Positions 21,951 to 34,155 of a DNA stretch of 64,000 nt are shown here, one piece after another (the stretch's first letter is position 1; each line of letters opens with the position of its first letter). Location of the stretch: assembly GCF_024139115.2 (NCBI RefSeq), contig NC_085141.1, positions 405,173,612 to 405,237,611 on the forward strand, read 5' to 3'. The DNA is from Armigeres subalbatus (taxonomy: Eukaryota; Arthropoda; Insecta; Diptera; Culicidae). Made by a program: the position numbers and the translations under genes. The notes beneath the pieces were generated by a model that was given only the letters and a program-made list of their open reading frames with translations, was not told the DNA's origin and ran no database searches.

Positions 21951-23151
21951 AGTGTCAGCTATTCGAGCCGTTCGCGATCGCGTCTTTCTGTTACTTGTGT
22001 TTACCTTCGCCTTGTCCTTCATTTCGAATAACCTACCGGGTAGCTCCATTCTGTAGTGTGTCACGTACGCGTACCGTTAGTTATTTCTTACGTTTGTCCT
22101 GATGGCGAAGCCACATTCCCACTATCCCTGTCTTCCACGAGTGCACTAACGCATTCGGAGAACCAACTCCTAACTAGAGTTAAGTAAAAATACTGAACCA
22201 TGGTTGTCAACCAGTCAGCGTATAGCGAATAAGATATTACACCCGATTTTGTTTTAACACAGATTTTTCCACACGGCAATCCCAAATATAGTTTTTTTTT
22301 CACGAAAAAAATGCTGAGGACATTCTATTCCATAAGAAAAATCGTTGAATATTGCTGTTTATTTTTAACCACGTTCTGTAGATCACGGATCCACCAAATG
22401 ATTCTTTTCCATCTAATGTAATTATTCGCTAAAATTTCATAATAACGAATGACTACTAGTCAAAAATGATCTTCTCTGTCTATGAGTCAATCCGTACAGC
22501 ATTAAGTGTAGAGTGAGTAACAAAGATAGGTTAGCTGGTAATTGAAAACAGTCATCTTCGTTTTATTCTAAAACATTAACTTATTTCCTACTTACTATCG
22601 GTCGGTTTCATAGTGCAAAATTTGTTTACCAACATCCCCGCTCAAATGCATAAAGCACAAATTGAGGCTGATTTATTGCTCATGTAAATATTCAATGCCG
22701 TTGCAACAATCTCCGGTGGGACAAAATGATCATCGTTCTTTGACACGACCGAAAAGCTATCTATAACTAACCTTCCTCGCAACGCGTGCACCTTTTACGA
22801 CACCGCAGTGCCTCTGTGTCTGTGAATAGAACGATTTCTAAATCACAACCGCGATCATTAACTAATTGACGATTGACCTACGCCACTGCGCTGACGCTGC
22901 AGTACACAAAGCTTTCTTATCATTTCACGGTCGACCTTTCGCGGTTACGACGCCGTCGTCATCGTTTCGGTGCGACATAACAGTCACGGCAAGTGAGTGG
23001 GAGATGAGCTCGTGCTCGTAGTAGCGCAGCCTCAATTGTGCATCCTCAACAATAGACCGGCAATTGGCCTACGCTCTGAGTCGAAGTGTGCTCTATAACT
23101 GGTAGATGCGGAACTGGAATGCATCGCGGTATCGTAGTTTAAGTTCTCGCG
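21951..23151. other. Upstream region of the esterase gene
   Basis: No repeat or gene is recognised between the R1 remnant and the esterase start. The last 250 bp are less AT-rich than the rest and probably contain the promoter and 5' leader, but I see no clear TATA box or initiator and do not place a start site. Confidence 0.4.
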
Positions 23152-25122
23152 ATGAACGTTTCGGTGGTGTTTTTCGTGGGCGGCCTGTTGACGCTGGGTG
23201 GATGCCTCGAATGGGGTGAAGACGATCCTGGGGTGAATCCATGCGTAGTCAAATTTGTCGATAACGATGCTTCCGGTATTGGAGTGCTTAATCGAACGTT
23301 CAATGGGGTTAAATATTGTGAATACTTGGGAATTCGATACGCTGAGCCACCGGTCGGGCCGCTTAGATTCAAGGTTTGTGTAGAAAGATTGACTGTGGAA
23401 AGTTTTATTTATGACACTGATGGGATCATTGCAGAGTTCAGTCGTGAGAGCTCCAGAAGGAGCGGAGCAGTACACGCGGATAGGAAGTATTTGCGCGCAG
23501 TTGAACACCTTTGATGACGCAAAGAAAGTAACTGGCGATGAAGATTGTCTCTTTTTGAATATTTACAAGCCGTTGAAAAATGAGGCCGACAAAAACTTGT
23601 ATCCAGTCCTGGTCTATATTCACGGAGGAAGCTACGCGATATGGTCTCCACAAACCGACATGTTTGGCGTTGATCTGCTGATGGAAAGCGTAAATATAAT
23701 TTTATAGCTCAGCAATTACGAATATTCATAGCTTCCATTCCAGGGTATTATGATTGTTGCTGTCAATTACCGGTTGTCGGTTCTAGGCTTTTTGCACTAT
23801 CCTGAGTTCAACATTACGGGTAATTATGGACTGAAAGATCATTTAGCTGCCTTACAGTGGGTCCAACGCTACATAGAACCTTTCGGAGGAGATCCAAACA
23901 ACGTTACCCTAATGGGGCAAAGTGTGGGAGCTCATTCCGTAACATACCACATGTATCTGGAACCATTCCAGGGACTGTTTCATCGAGCGATTGCAATGTC
24001 TGGATCAGTTCTCGCACCATCGGCAATGATCTATAACCCGGAACATTACACCTCCAAATACCTCAAGTCGATCAACATTCACTCATACGATGAACTTATG
24101 AACGCCAGTTTTAAAGACCTGTTTTCGCTAAAATCTTACAGTCGAAAATTCAGCTTCGCCTGGGCCAGCCTACCCATCTTTCTACCGGCTGTCGAGGATG
24201 ATGATGATCCGGAAGCCCTGGTCACGCAACCGGTCCACGAGCTGATCCTAAACGAGCCGGTCAACAAAGTCCCGCTGATGATCGGAATGACGTCTCTCGA
24301 GTTCACATCTTTGTTTGCAACGTCTACAATCGCGGAATTCACCGCTGATGAAAGTTTTCCCAATCGAAGTAATAAAACGGTCTACCAGGAGGTGAAATGC
24401 ATGATCGAAGCTGCTGGGAAATTGGCAAACAAGGTACAACCCAAAGGTGCCGGAAGGCATTTCTATGGGAAACTGGCGAACTTGGTCAACATGTACTACC
24501 CGGTAAAAATGGTTCTGAGACGATTGTCTCAGATGGACGCTTTTCTGGAATCAATTTTCTACTATCGGTTCGAGTTCGACGGCAAGTTTGGCAAGTACAA
24601 GAACAGTTTCTACAAGGGTGGCTTGGAAAGCAGCTATCGGGGGGCAATACATGGAGATGATTTGGGTTATTTGTTCTCACCGTACGTTGTGCGACAGGCT
24701 CTGGCCAACCGCAGCGCATTTGAGACAGAGTGGAACGTCTCTAAGAGGAATGTGCGCTATTTCAGTAATTTCGTAAAGTTTGGGTGAGTGCTTGAGGTTG
24801 AGTTGAAGCCATCATCAATGAATTTTTTATTATCATTGTCATTTTCAGTAATCCAACTCCGGAGGATGACGAATTGTCAGACATCAAGTGGCCTGCGTAC
24901 AATGGAAACGAAACGGCACAACAGTTCCTCAATATAAACGACGAAGATGATGTTCAAATTGATGACGATCGATCAAATTTTGTATTTCAGGTGTGGAACG
25001 TTGCGCACCAATGTTTATACTACTATCGGTGTTTGCAAGTTGATGTTCTCAAAGAGAAAATCGATAAACATCTTTTAAGTAACCAAACCAGTATTGATTT
25101 AGATAAGTTATTCGTTAGCTGA
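23152..25122 (+). CDS. Secreted type-B carboxylesterase (alpha/beta hydrolase), 4 exons
   Basis: Hydrolyses carboxylic esters; insect members detoxify xenobiotics or degrade hormones, and the substrate here is unknown. Exons: 23152-23373, 23435-23689, 23744-24783, 24849-25122, all GT-AG with introns of 54-65 bp in consistent phase, giving 596 residues, normal for the family. The N-terminus (MNVSVVFFVGGLLTLGGC) is a probable signal peptide. Visible motifs: EDCLFLN (110-116), oxyanion HGG (137-139), nucleophile elbow GQSVG with Ser219, acid Glu345 in TSLEF, and catalytic His462 in HGDDLGYLF. The triad is therefore complete and the enzyme probably active. The elbow has Val after Ser where Ala is commoner. 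GAIHGDDL resembles the GxSHADDL motif of insect alpha-esterases and juvenile-hormone-esterase-like enzymes. Potential N-glycosylation sites (NIT, NRT, NVT, NRS) fit secretion. It is the only intact gene in the window and lies between repeats. Confidence 0.93.
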
Positions 25123-25180
25123 ATTACCTATCGATTAATTTATTTATGCAAGCAAGAGAAAGATTAAACATTTGATATTT

Positions 25181-25186
25181 AATAAA
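25181..25186 (+). terminator. Probable polyadenylation signal of the esterase
   Basis: AATAAA lies 59 bp after the esterase stop codon, in AT-rich sequence just before a repeat begins at about 25228. Confidence 0.7.
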
Positions 25187-25227
25187 ATATGTATGATAAA
25201 TGGAACCAATGCTAATATTTTTTAACT

Positions 25228-27433
25228 AGCTTTATGTACCCGGCCTTGCTCGGAGTTGCCAGTTTAATTCGCAGTTTTTTTCACCATCGGAATTGGAATA
25301 GGTCAAAAGGATAATTGTGTTTTCTTATTGATATTTCATCATTTGATTAAAAGAAGGTAGATTACATTTGAAAACATTGACTGATTTTGAAAATGGGATC
25401 AAACCCAAAATCGCTTTATTCCGGGCAAACGTCTATTTCTAAAGAAGGAAAAACATACACCGATGCCTTATTCCGGAAAAACGTCTATTTTTAAAGAAAT
25501 GATCACATTTACCGTCCAGAAGGAAACACTTTAATCATTGCTTTTCTCTGGGCAAACCATGATTTCGATGAAGTGTTGAGTTGATCGATCCCTGTCATCT
25601 TCGCCTTCTTAAGAAAAAGAATGTTTGTTCCAAATTTGGTTGAAATCGGGCAAGGGGTACAGAAGTTATGCTGGAACATTGGATCATTGCATACCTTGCT
25701 TTTATTTATTAATCTTGAATCATTATCATATAATTATCATACCTTTTAAAATTTGGAATAAAGGTTACTCGATTATGGATCACTATGCAATTTGATCATT
25801 CATAATCATCAATCATTAATCATATCGATCGTTAATCATTAACCATACACATAGTGTGTCAACATTTAATCACGATCGGTAATCGTTAATCATAATCCAA
25901 CGGTTTTTCATTATTCATAATCGTTAATTATTGTCAAAATGAATTTAATCATTAATCATTATCAGTCATCATTTTCAAAAATTATAATTCATTAATCATA
26001 ATCTTTAATCATAGAGTTGAATGATTTAATCATTTAATCTGCTTAGAATTGGTCCTGGGGGTCAGGAGTTACACTGAATTGCCCGTTTTCTAAAGACAAC
26101 CGCTTTCCTTTACCCTTCCTCTTTTCTCAACGGCCATTTCACCCCTTTGTTATCTTCTCCTAGGGATAGAAAATGTGTGTACCAAATTTGGTTGAAATCG
26201 GTACAGGGGTTCAGAAGTTACACTAAATTGCCCGTTTTCTGAACAATACCCTCCCTTCAGACCCCTACCCCCTTATCCAAATTTCCCTCCCGTACGATCG
26301 GCTCCTCATAGTGAATATGTGTACAAAATTTGATTGAAATCGGTCCTGGGGTTGGGAGTTACACTGAGTTGCTCGTTTTCCAAAGACAACACCTCCCCTA
26401 TACCCTCCCCTTTTTCAAATAACCACCCCACTCCCTTTGTTATCTTTTCCTTATGATGTAGAATGTGTGTACCAAATTTGGTTGAAATCGGTACAGGGGT
26501 TCATGATTTACTTTGAATTGCCCGTTTTCTAAACAAAACCCCTCCCTCCAGACCCCTCCCCCTTTCCCAAACCCCCTCCCATATGATTACCTCCTCGTAG
26601 TGAATATGTGTACAAAATTTGGTTGAAATCGGTCCTGGGAGTTGAAAGTTACACAGAATTGTTCGTTTTCTGAACAAAACCCCTCCCACCACCCCTCCCC
26701 CTTTTCTACATGACCATCCCACCCCTTTGTTAACTTCCTCTGAGGATAGAGAATGTCTGTACCAAATTTGGTTGAAATCGGTCCTGGGAGTTGAAAGTTA
26801 CACAGAATTGTTCGTTTTCTGAACAAAACCCTCCCACCACCCCTCCCCTTTTCTACATGACCATCCCACCCCTTTGTTAACTTCCTCTGAGGATAGAGAA
26901 TGTCTGTACCAAATTTGGTTGAAATCGGTCCTGGGAGTTGAAAGTTACACAGAATTGTTCGTTTTCTGAACAAAACCCTCCCACCACCCTCCCCTTTTCT
27001 ACATGACCATCCCACCCCTTTGTTAACTTCCTCTGAGGATAGAGAATGTCTGTACCAAATTTGGTTGAAATCGGTCCTGGGAGTTGAAAGTTACACAGAA
27101 TTGTTCGTTTTCTGAACAAAACCCCTCCCACCACACCTCCCCCTTTTCTACATGACCATCCCACCCCTTTGTTAACTTCCTCTGAGGATAGAGAATGTCT
27201 GTACCAAATTTGGTTGAAATCGGTCCTGGGAGTTGAAAGTTACACAGAATTGTTCGTTTTCTGAACAAAACCCTCCCACCACCCCTCCCCTTTTCTACAT
27301 GACCATCCCACCCCTTTGTTAACTTCCTCTGAGGATAGAGAATGTCTGTACCAAATTTGGTTGAAATCGGCCAAGTGGTTCAGAAGTAGTTAGCGAACAT
27401 ACATACATAGATTGGTTTTTATATATATAGAAG
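25228..27433. repeat. Composite interspersed repeat with a 147-bp tandem expansion
   Basis: The unit begins ACTAGCTTTATGTACCCGGC and ends at TATATATATAGA after a CATACATACATAGATTG phrase, a pattern of a dispersed arthropod repeat whose class I cannot name. Inside, the phrase ACCAAATTTGGTTGAAATCG recurs about ten times. The last five copies (26759, 26906, 27052, 27201, 27348) are nearly identical and spaced 146-149 bp; earlier copies at about 25625, 26175, 26315, 26469 and 26609 are diverged. Homopolymeric CCCTCCC blocks separate units. Minus-strand open frames across it are translations of the repeat, not genes. Confidence 0.85.
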
Positions 27434-28004
27434 AAGAAGATTGAGGTAGTGATAAGTATAGATCATTCGAAAGTAATACAAATTTTATTTCAAGCTGCCA
27501 ATTGAGTTTCGGCACGATCGAATATGGGATCCATTTTCCAAAACAGCTTTTTCTATAACACTAATGTGCTTCTTGAAACTACACTCTCCTCGCAATGCTG
27601 ATCAATTTGGAATTTTTATTCTGATGAGACTATCAAAGCTTTTCTTTCAGAAGTTACCACGAATCATAAATAGCCAAAACCGAGAAGCAGTTATTCAAAT
27701 GAAGTACAGGAAACACATTAAAAATAAAAGTAGATATCCAAGCGAACTACTTTCATTAACTCTACTAGTACAATTACCAAATGAATGTTATTTCTTGCAC
27801 AAAATTGAAATACACTGCGTCCCCATGTTGATGAAATCCTTTCAACCTCTTCAATTTGACCATTTGACAACAACCAATGATCAACCATGAAATCGGTGTT
27901 CAAAATATTTAGTTCGGCTTTTTGTGGGTAAGTAATTGATCGCGCATGTGGTTGGATCTGACATTTCTTCTCCGGAATAAACCTTTTAATTACTTCCAAG
28001 ACAT
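27434..28004. other. Unassigned sequence before the minisatellite
   Basis: Contains a 108-codon plus-strand open frame (27564-27890) and a 96-codon minus-strand frame overlapping it. Neither shows a recognisable motif. The 3' end (27990-28004, TTCCAAGACATCCAAG) is the edge of the array. Confidence 0.35.
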
Positions 28005-31000
28005 CCAAGCCTCTTGGAAGGAGGCTTCCGAGCCTCTTGGAAGGAGGCTTCCGAGTCTCTTGGAAGGAGGCTTCCGAGCCTCTTGGAAGGAGGCTTCCGA
28101 GCCTCTTGGAAGGAGGCTACCGAGACTCTTGGAAGGAAGCTTCCGAGTCTCTGGAAATAAGGCTTCCGAGCCTCTTGAAAGGAGGCTCCCGAGCCTTTTG
28201 AAAGAAGAGTCTTTTGAAAGAAGGCTTCCGAGCCTCTTGGAAGAAGGCTTCCGAGCCTCTTGGAAGAAGGCTTCCGAGCCTCTTGGAAGGAGGCTTCCGA
28301 GCCTCTTGGAAGGAGGCTTCCGAGCCTCTTGGAAGGAGGCTTCCGAGCCTCTTGGAAGGAGGCTTCCGAGCCTCTTGGAAGGAGGCTTCCAAGCCTCTTG
28401 GAAGCAGGCTTCCGACCCTCTTCGAAGGAGGCTTCTGAGCCTCTTGGAAGGAGGCTTCCAGGCCTCTTGGAAGGAGGCTTCTGAGCCTCTTGGAAGGAGG
28501 CTCTGAGGCCTCTTGGAAGAAGGCTTCCAGGCCTCTTGGAAGGAGGCTTCCAGGCCTCTTGGAAGGAGGCTTCCAGGCCTCTTGGAAGGAGGCTTCCGAG
28601 CCTCTTGGAAGGAGGCTTCCAGGCCTCTTGGAAGGAGGCTTCCAGGCCTCTTGGAAGGAGGCTTCCTGAGCCTCTTGGAAGGAGGCTTCCGGGCCTCTTG
28701 GAAGGAGGCTTCCAGGCCTCTTGGAAGGAGGCCTGAGGCCTCTTGGAAGGAGGCTTCCGAGCCTCTTGGAAGGAGGCTTCCGAGCCTCTTGGAAGGAGGC
28801 TTCCGATCCTCTTGGAAGGAAGCTACCGAGACTCTTGGAAGGAAGCTTCCGAGTCTCTGGAGAGGAGGCTTCCGAGCCTCTTGAAAGGAGGCTCCCGAGC
28901 CTTTTGAAAGAAGACTTCCGAGCCTCTTGGAAGGAGGCTTCCGAGCCTCTTGGAAGGAGGCTTCCGAGGCTCTTGGAAGGAGGCTTCCGAGGCTCTTGGA
29001 AGGAGGCTTCCGAGCCTCTTGGAAGAAGGCTTCCGAGCCTCTTGGAAGAAGGCTTCCAGGCCTCTTGAAAGGAGGCTTCCGGGCCTCTTGAAAGGAGGCT
29101 TCCAGAGCCTCTTGGAAGAAGACTTCCAGGCCTCTTGGAAGGAGGCTTCCGAGCCTCTTGGAAGGAGGCGTACAAGCCTTTTGGAAGGAGGCGTCCAGGC
29201 CTCTTGGAAGGAGGCTTCCAGGCCTCTTGGAAGGAGGCTTCCAGGCCTCTTGGAAGGAGGCTCTGAGGCCTCTTGGAAGGAGGCTTCCAGGCCTCTTGGA
29301 AGGAGGCTTCTGAGCCTCTTGGAAGGAGGCTTCCAGGCCTCTTGGAAGGAGGCTTCTGAGGCCTCTTGGAAGGAGGCTTCTGAGCCTCTTGGAAGGAGGC
29401 TTGAGGCCTCTTGGAAGGAGGCTTCCGGCCTCTTGGAAGGAGGCTGAGCCTCTTGGAAGGAGGCTTCCAGGCCTCTTGGAAGGAGGCTTCTGAGCCTCTT
29501 GGAAGGAGGCTGAGCCTCTTGGAAGGAGGCTTCTGAGCCTCTTGGAAGTAGGCTTCCAGGCCTCTTGGAAGGAGGCTCTGAGGCCTCTTGGAAGGAGGCT
29601 TCCAGAGCCTCTTGGAAGGAGGCTTCCAGGCCTCTTGGAAGGAGGCTCTGAGCCTCTTGGAAGGAGGCTCTGAGCCTCTTGGAAGGAGGCTTCCAGGCCT
29701 CTTGGAAGGAGGCTTCCAGGCCTCTTGGAAGGAGGCTCTGAGCCTCTTGGAAGGAGGCTTCCAGGCCTCTTGGAAGGAGGCTTCCGAGCCTCTTGGAAGG
29801 AGGCTTGGGCCTCTTGGAGGAGGCTTCCGGGCCTCTTGGAAGGAGGCTTCCTGAGCCTCTTGGAAGGAGGCCTGAGCCTCTTGGAAGGAGGCTTCCTGAG
29901 CCTCTTGAAAGGAGGCTCCCAGGCCTCTTGAAGGAGGCTCCTGAGGCCTCTTGAAAGGAGGCTCCCGGGCCTTTGAAAGAAGGCTCTGAGGTCTTTGAAA
30001 GAAGGCTTCCTGAGTCTTTTGAAAGAAGGCTGAGGCCTCTTGGAAGGAGGCTTCCAGGCCTCTTGGAAGGAGGCTTGAGCCTCTTGGAAGGAGGCTTCTG
30101 AGTCTCTTGGAAGGAGGCTCTGAGTCTCTTGGAAGGAGGCTGAGTCTCTTGGAAGGAGGCTTCCTGAGCCTCTTGGAAGGAGGCTTCAGAGCCTCTTGGA
30201 AGGAGGCTTCTGAGGCCTCTTGGAAGGAGGCTTCCAGGCCTCTTGGAAGGAGGCTTGAGGCCTCTTGGAAGGAGGCTTCCAGGCCTCTTGGAAGGAGGCT
30301 TCTGAGCCTCTTGGAAGGAGGCTTGAGCCTCTTGGAAGGAGGCTTCCAGGCCTCTTGGAAGGAGGCTCTGAGCCTCTTGGAAGGAGGCTTCTGAGCCTCT
30401 TGGAAGGAGGCTCTGAGGCCTCTTGGAAGGAGGCTTCCGAGCCTCTTGGAAGGAGGCTTCCAGGCCTCTTGGAAGGAGGCTTCCGAGCCTCTTGGAAGTA
30501 GGCTTCCGAGCCTCTTGGAAGGAGGCTTCCGAGCCTCTTGGAAGGAGGCTTCCGATCCTCTTGGAAGGAGGCTACCGAGACTCTTGGAAGGAAGCTTCCG
30601 AGTCTCTGGAAAGGAGGCTTCCGAGCCTCTTGAAAGGAGGCTCCCGAGCCTTTTGAAAGAAGAGTCTTTTGAAAGGAGGCTTCCGAGCCTCTTGGACGGA
30701 GGCTTCCGAGCCTCTTGGAAGGAGGCTTCCGAGCCTCTTGGAAGGAGGCTTCCGAGCCTCTTGGAAGGAGGCTTCCGAGCCTCTTGGAAGGAGGCTTCCG
30801 AGCCTCTTGGAAGGAGGCTTCCGAGCCTCTTGGAAGGAGGCTTCCGAGCCTCTTGGAAGGAGGCTTCCGAGCCTCTTGGAAGGAGGCTTCCGAGCCTCTT
30901 GGAAGGAGGCTTCCGATCCTCTTGGAAGGAAGCTACCGAGACTCTTGGAAGGAAGCTTCCGAGTCTCTGGAAAGGAGGCTTCCGAGCCTCTTGAAAGGAG

Positions 31001-34000
31001 GCTCCCGAGCCTTTTGAAAGAAGACTTCCGAGCCTCTTGGAAGGAGGCTTCCGAGCCTCTTGGAAGGAGGCTTCCGAGCCTCTTGGAAGGAGGCTTCCGA
31101 GCCTCTTGGAAGGAGGCTTTCGAGGCTCTTGGAAGGAGGCTTCCGAGCCTCTTGGAAGGAGGCTTCTGAGCCTCTTGGAAGGAGGCTTCTGAGCCTCTTG
31201 GAAGGAGGCTTCTGGAGCCTCTTGGAAGGAGGCTTGAGCCTCTTGGAAGGAGGCTTCCGAGCCTCTTGGAAGGAGGCTTCCAGGCCTCTTGGAAGGAGGC
31301 TCTCCGAGCCTCTTGGAAGGAGGCTTCTGAGCCTCTTGGAAGGAGGCTTCCAGGCCTCTTGGAAGGAGGCTTCTGAGCCTCTTGGAAGGAGGCTTCCAGG
31401 CCTCTTGGAAGGAGGCTTCCAGGCCTCTTGGAGGAGGCTTGAGCCTCTTGGAGGAGGCTTCCGAGCCTCTTGGAAGGAGGCTTCCAGGCCTCTTGGAAGG
31501 AGGCTTCCAGGCCTCTTGGAAGGAGGCTTCCAGGCCTCTTGGAAGGAGGCTTCCGAGGCCTCTTGGAAGGAGGCTTCTGAGCCTCTTGGAAGGAGGCTTC
31601 CAGGCCTCTTGGAAGGAGGCTCTTGAGCCTCTTGGAAGGAGGCTTCGAGCCTCTTGAAAGGAGGCTCCTGAGCCTCTTGAAAGGAGGCTCCCAGGCCTCT
31701 TGAAAGGAGGCTCCCAGGCCTTTGAAAGAAGGCTTCCGAGTCTTTGAAAGAAGGCTTCTGAGTCTTTTGGAAGAAGGCTTCCGGGCCTCTTGGAAGGAGG
31801 TTTCCCAGCCTCTTGGAAGAAGGCTTCCGAGCCTCTTGGAAGGAGGCTTCCTGAGTCTCTTGGAAGGAGGCTTCCAGGTCTCTTGGAAGGAGGCTTGAGT
31901 CTCTTGGAAGGAGGCTTCCTGAGCCTCTTGGAAGGAGGCTTCCAGGCCTCTTGGAAGGAGGCTTCCAGGCCTCTTGGAAGGAGGCTTCCTGAGCCTCTTG
32001 GAAGGAGGCTCTGAGGCCTCTTGGAAGGAGGCTCTGAGCCTCTTGGAAGGAGGCTTGAGCCTCTTGGAAGGAGGCTTCCAGGCCTCTTGGAAGGAGGCTT
32101 CCAGGCCTCTTGGAAGGAGGCTTCTGAGCCTCTTGGAAGGAGGCTTGAGCCTCTTGGAAGGAGGCTTGAGGCCTCTTGGAAGGAGGCTTCTGAGCCTCTT
32201 GGAAGGAGGCTTCCAGGCCTCTTGGAAGGAGGCTTGAGCCTCTTGGAAGTAGGCTTCCAGGCCTCTTGGAAGGAGGCTTCTGAGCCTCTTGGAAGGAGGC
32301 CTGATCCTCTTGGAAGGAGGCTACCGAGACTCTTGGAAGGAAGCTTCCGAGTCTCTTGAAAGGAGGCTCTGAGCCTCTTGAAAGGAGGCTCCCTGAGCCT
32401 TTTGGAAAGAAGAGTCTTTTGAAAGAGGCTTCCGAGGCCTCTTGGACGGAGGCTTCCGAGGCCTCTTGGAAGGAGGCTTCTGAGCCTCTTGGAAGGAGGC
32501 TTCCGAGGCCTCTTGGAAGGAGGCTTCCAGGCCTCTTGGAAGGAGGCTTCCAGGCCTCTTGGAAGGAGGCTCTGAGCCTCTTGGAAGGAGGCTTCCAGGC
32601 CTCTTGGAAGGAGGCTTGATCCTCTTGGAAGGAAGCTTCCGAGACTCTTGGAAAGGAGGCTGAGTCTCTGGAAAGAAGCTTCCGAGCCTCTTGAAGGAGG
32701 CTCTGAGCCTCTTGAAGGAGACTTCTGAGCCTCTTGGAAGGAGGCTTCTGAGCCTCTTGGAAGGAGGCTTCCGAGGCCTCTTGGAAGGAGGCTTCCAGGC
32801 CTCTTGGAAGGAGGCTTGAGAGCCTCTTGGAAGGAGGCTTGAGCCTCTTGGAAGGAGGCTTCGAGGCCTCTTGGAAGGAGGCTTCCGAGCCTCTTGGAAG
32901 GAGGCTTCCGAGCCTCTTGGAGGAGGCTTCCAGGCCTCTTGGAAGGAGGCTTCCGAGCCTCTTGGAAGGAGGCCTGAGCCTCTTGGAAGGAGGCTCTGAG
33001 CCTCTTGGAAGGAGGCTTCCGAGGCCTCTTGGAAGGAGGCTTCTGAGCCTCTTGGAGGAGGCTTCCGAGCCTCTTGGAAGGAGGCTTCTGAGCCTCTTGG
33101 AAGGAGGCTTCCAGGCCTCTTGGAAGGAGGCTTCTGAGCCTCTTGGAAGGAGGCTTCCAGGCCTCTTGGAAGGAGGCTGAGGCCTCTTGGAAGGAGGCTT
33201 GAGCCTCTTGGAAGGAGGCTTCCTGAGCCTCTTGGAAGGAGGCCTGAGCCTCTTGGAAGGAGGCTTCCGAGGCCTCTTGGAAGGAGGCTTCCGAGCCTCT
33301 TGGAAGGAGGCTTCCAGGCCTCTTGGAAGGAGGCTTCTGAGCCTCTTGGAAGGAGGCTTCCAGGCCTCTTGGAGGAGGCTTCCAGGCCTCTTGGAAGGAG
33401 GCTTCCGAGCCTCTTGGAAGGAGGCTGGAGCCTCTTGGAAGGAGGCTTCCTGGCCTCTTGGAAGGAGGCTTCCTGAGCCTCTTGGAGGAGGCTTCAGGCC
33501 TCTTGGAAGGAGGCTTCTGAGGCCTCTTGGAAGGAGGCCTGAGCCTCTTGGAAGGAGGCTGAGCCTCTTGGAAGGAGGCTCTGGAGCCTCTTGGAAGGAG
33601 GCTTCCTGAGCCTCTTGGAAGGAGGCTCTGAGGCCTCTTGGAAGGAGGCTTCTGAGCCTCTTGGAAGGAGGCCTGAGCCTCTTGGAAGGAGGCTTCTGAG
33701 GCCTCTTGGAAGGAGGCTTCTGAGCCTCTTGGAAGGAGGCTTCCTGAGCCTCTTGGAAGGAGGCTTGAGGCCTCTTGGAAGGAGGCTTCCAGGCCTCTTG
33801 GAAGGAGGCTCTGAGCCTCTTGGAAGGAGGCTTCTGAGGCCTCTTGGAAGGAGGCTTCCAGGCCTCTTGGAAGGAGGCTTGGAGGCCTCTTGAAGGAGGC
33901 TTCCTGAGCCTCTTGGAAGGAGGCCTGAGCCTCTTGGAAGGAGGCTCTGAGCCTCTTGGAAGGAGGCTCTGAGCCTCTTGGAAGGAGGCTTCTGAGCCTC

Positions 34001-34155
34001 TTGGAAGGAGGCTTCCAGGCCTCTTGAAGGAGGCTTGAGCCTCTTGGAAGGAGGCTTCCAGGCCTCTTGAAGGAGGCTTCTGAGCCTCTTGAAGGAGGCT
34101 TCTGAGCCTCTTGGAAGGAGGCTTCCGGGCCTCTTGGAAGGAGGCTTCTGAGCCT
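28005..34155. repeat. 23-bp minisatellite, array 1, GGAAG subtype
   Basis: A head-to-tail array of a 23-bp unit built on CCTCTTGGAAGGAGGCTTCC followed by GAG or CAG. About 265 units fit. The unit is free of stop codons on both strands and 23 is not a multiple of 3, so every frame merges into one 69-bp, 23-codon cycle. This explains the many long open frames here on both strands. Each unit can fold: GCCTC pairs with GAGGC, and GGAAG with CTTCC. Unit lengths are regular near 28.2-28.4 and 30.7-30.9 kb, but many units elsewhere have 1-6 base losses at the CTTCCGAG joint. No promoter, splice site or start signal supports transcription as mRNA. Confidence 0.95.

Noticed and set aside
26501..27268. 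Minus-strand repeated open frames (KGWDGHVEKG-type repeats)
   Set aside because: They translate the 147-bp tandem repeat; units of 146-149 bp shift frame from copy to copy and no other coding sign exists.
27564..27890. 108-codon frame next to the array as a conserved protein
   Set aside because: No motif, and an overlapping frame of similar length on the opposite strand argues for chance.
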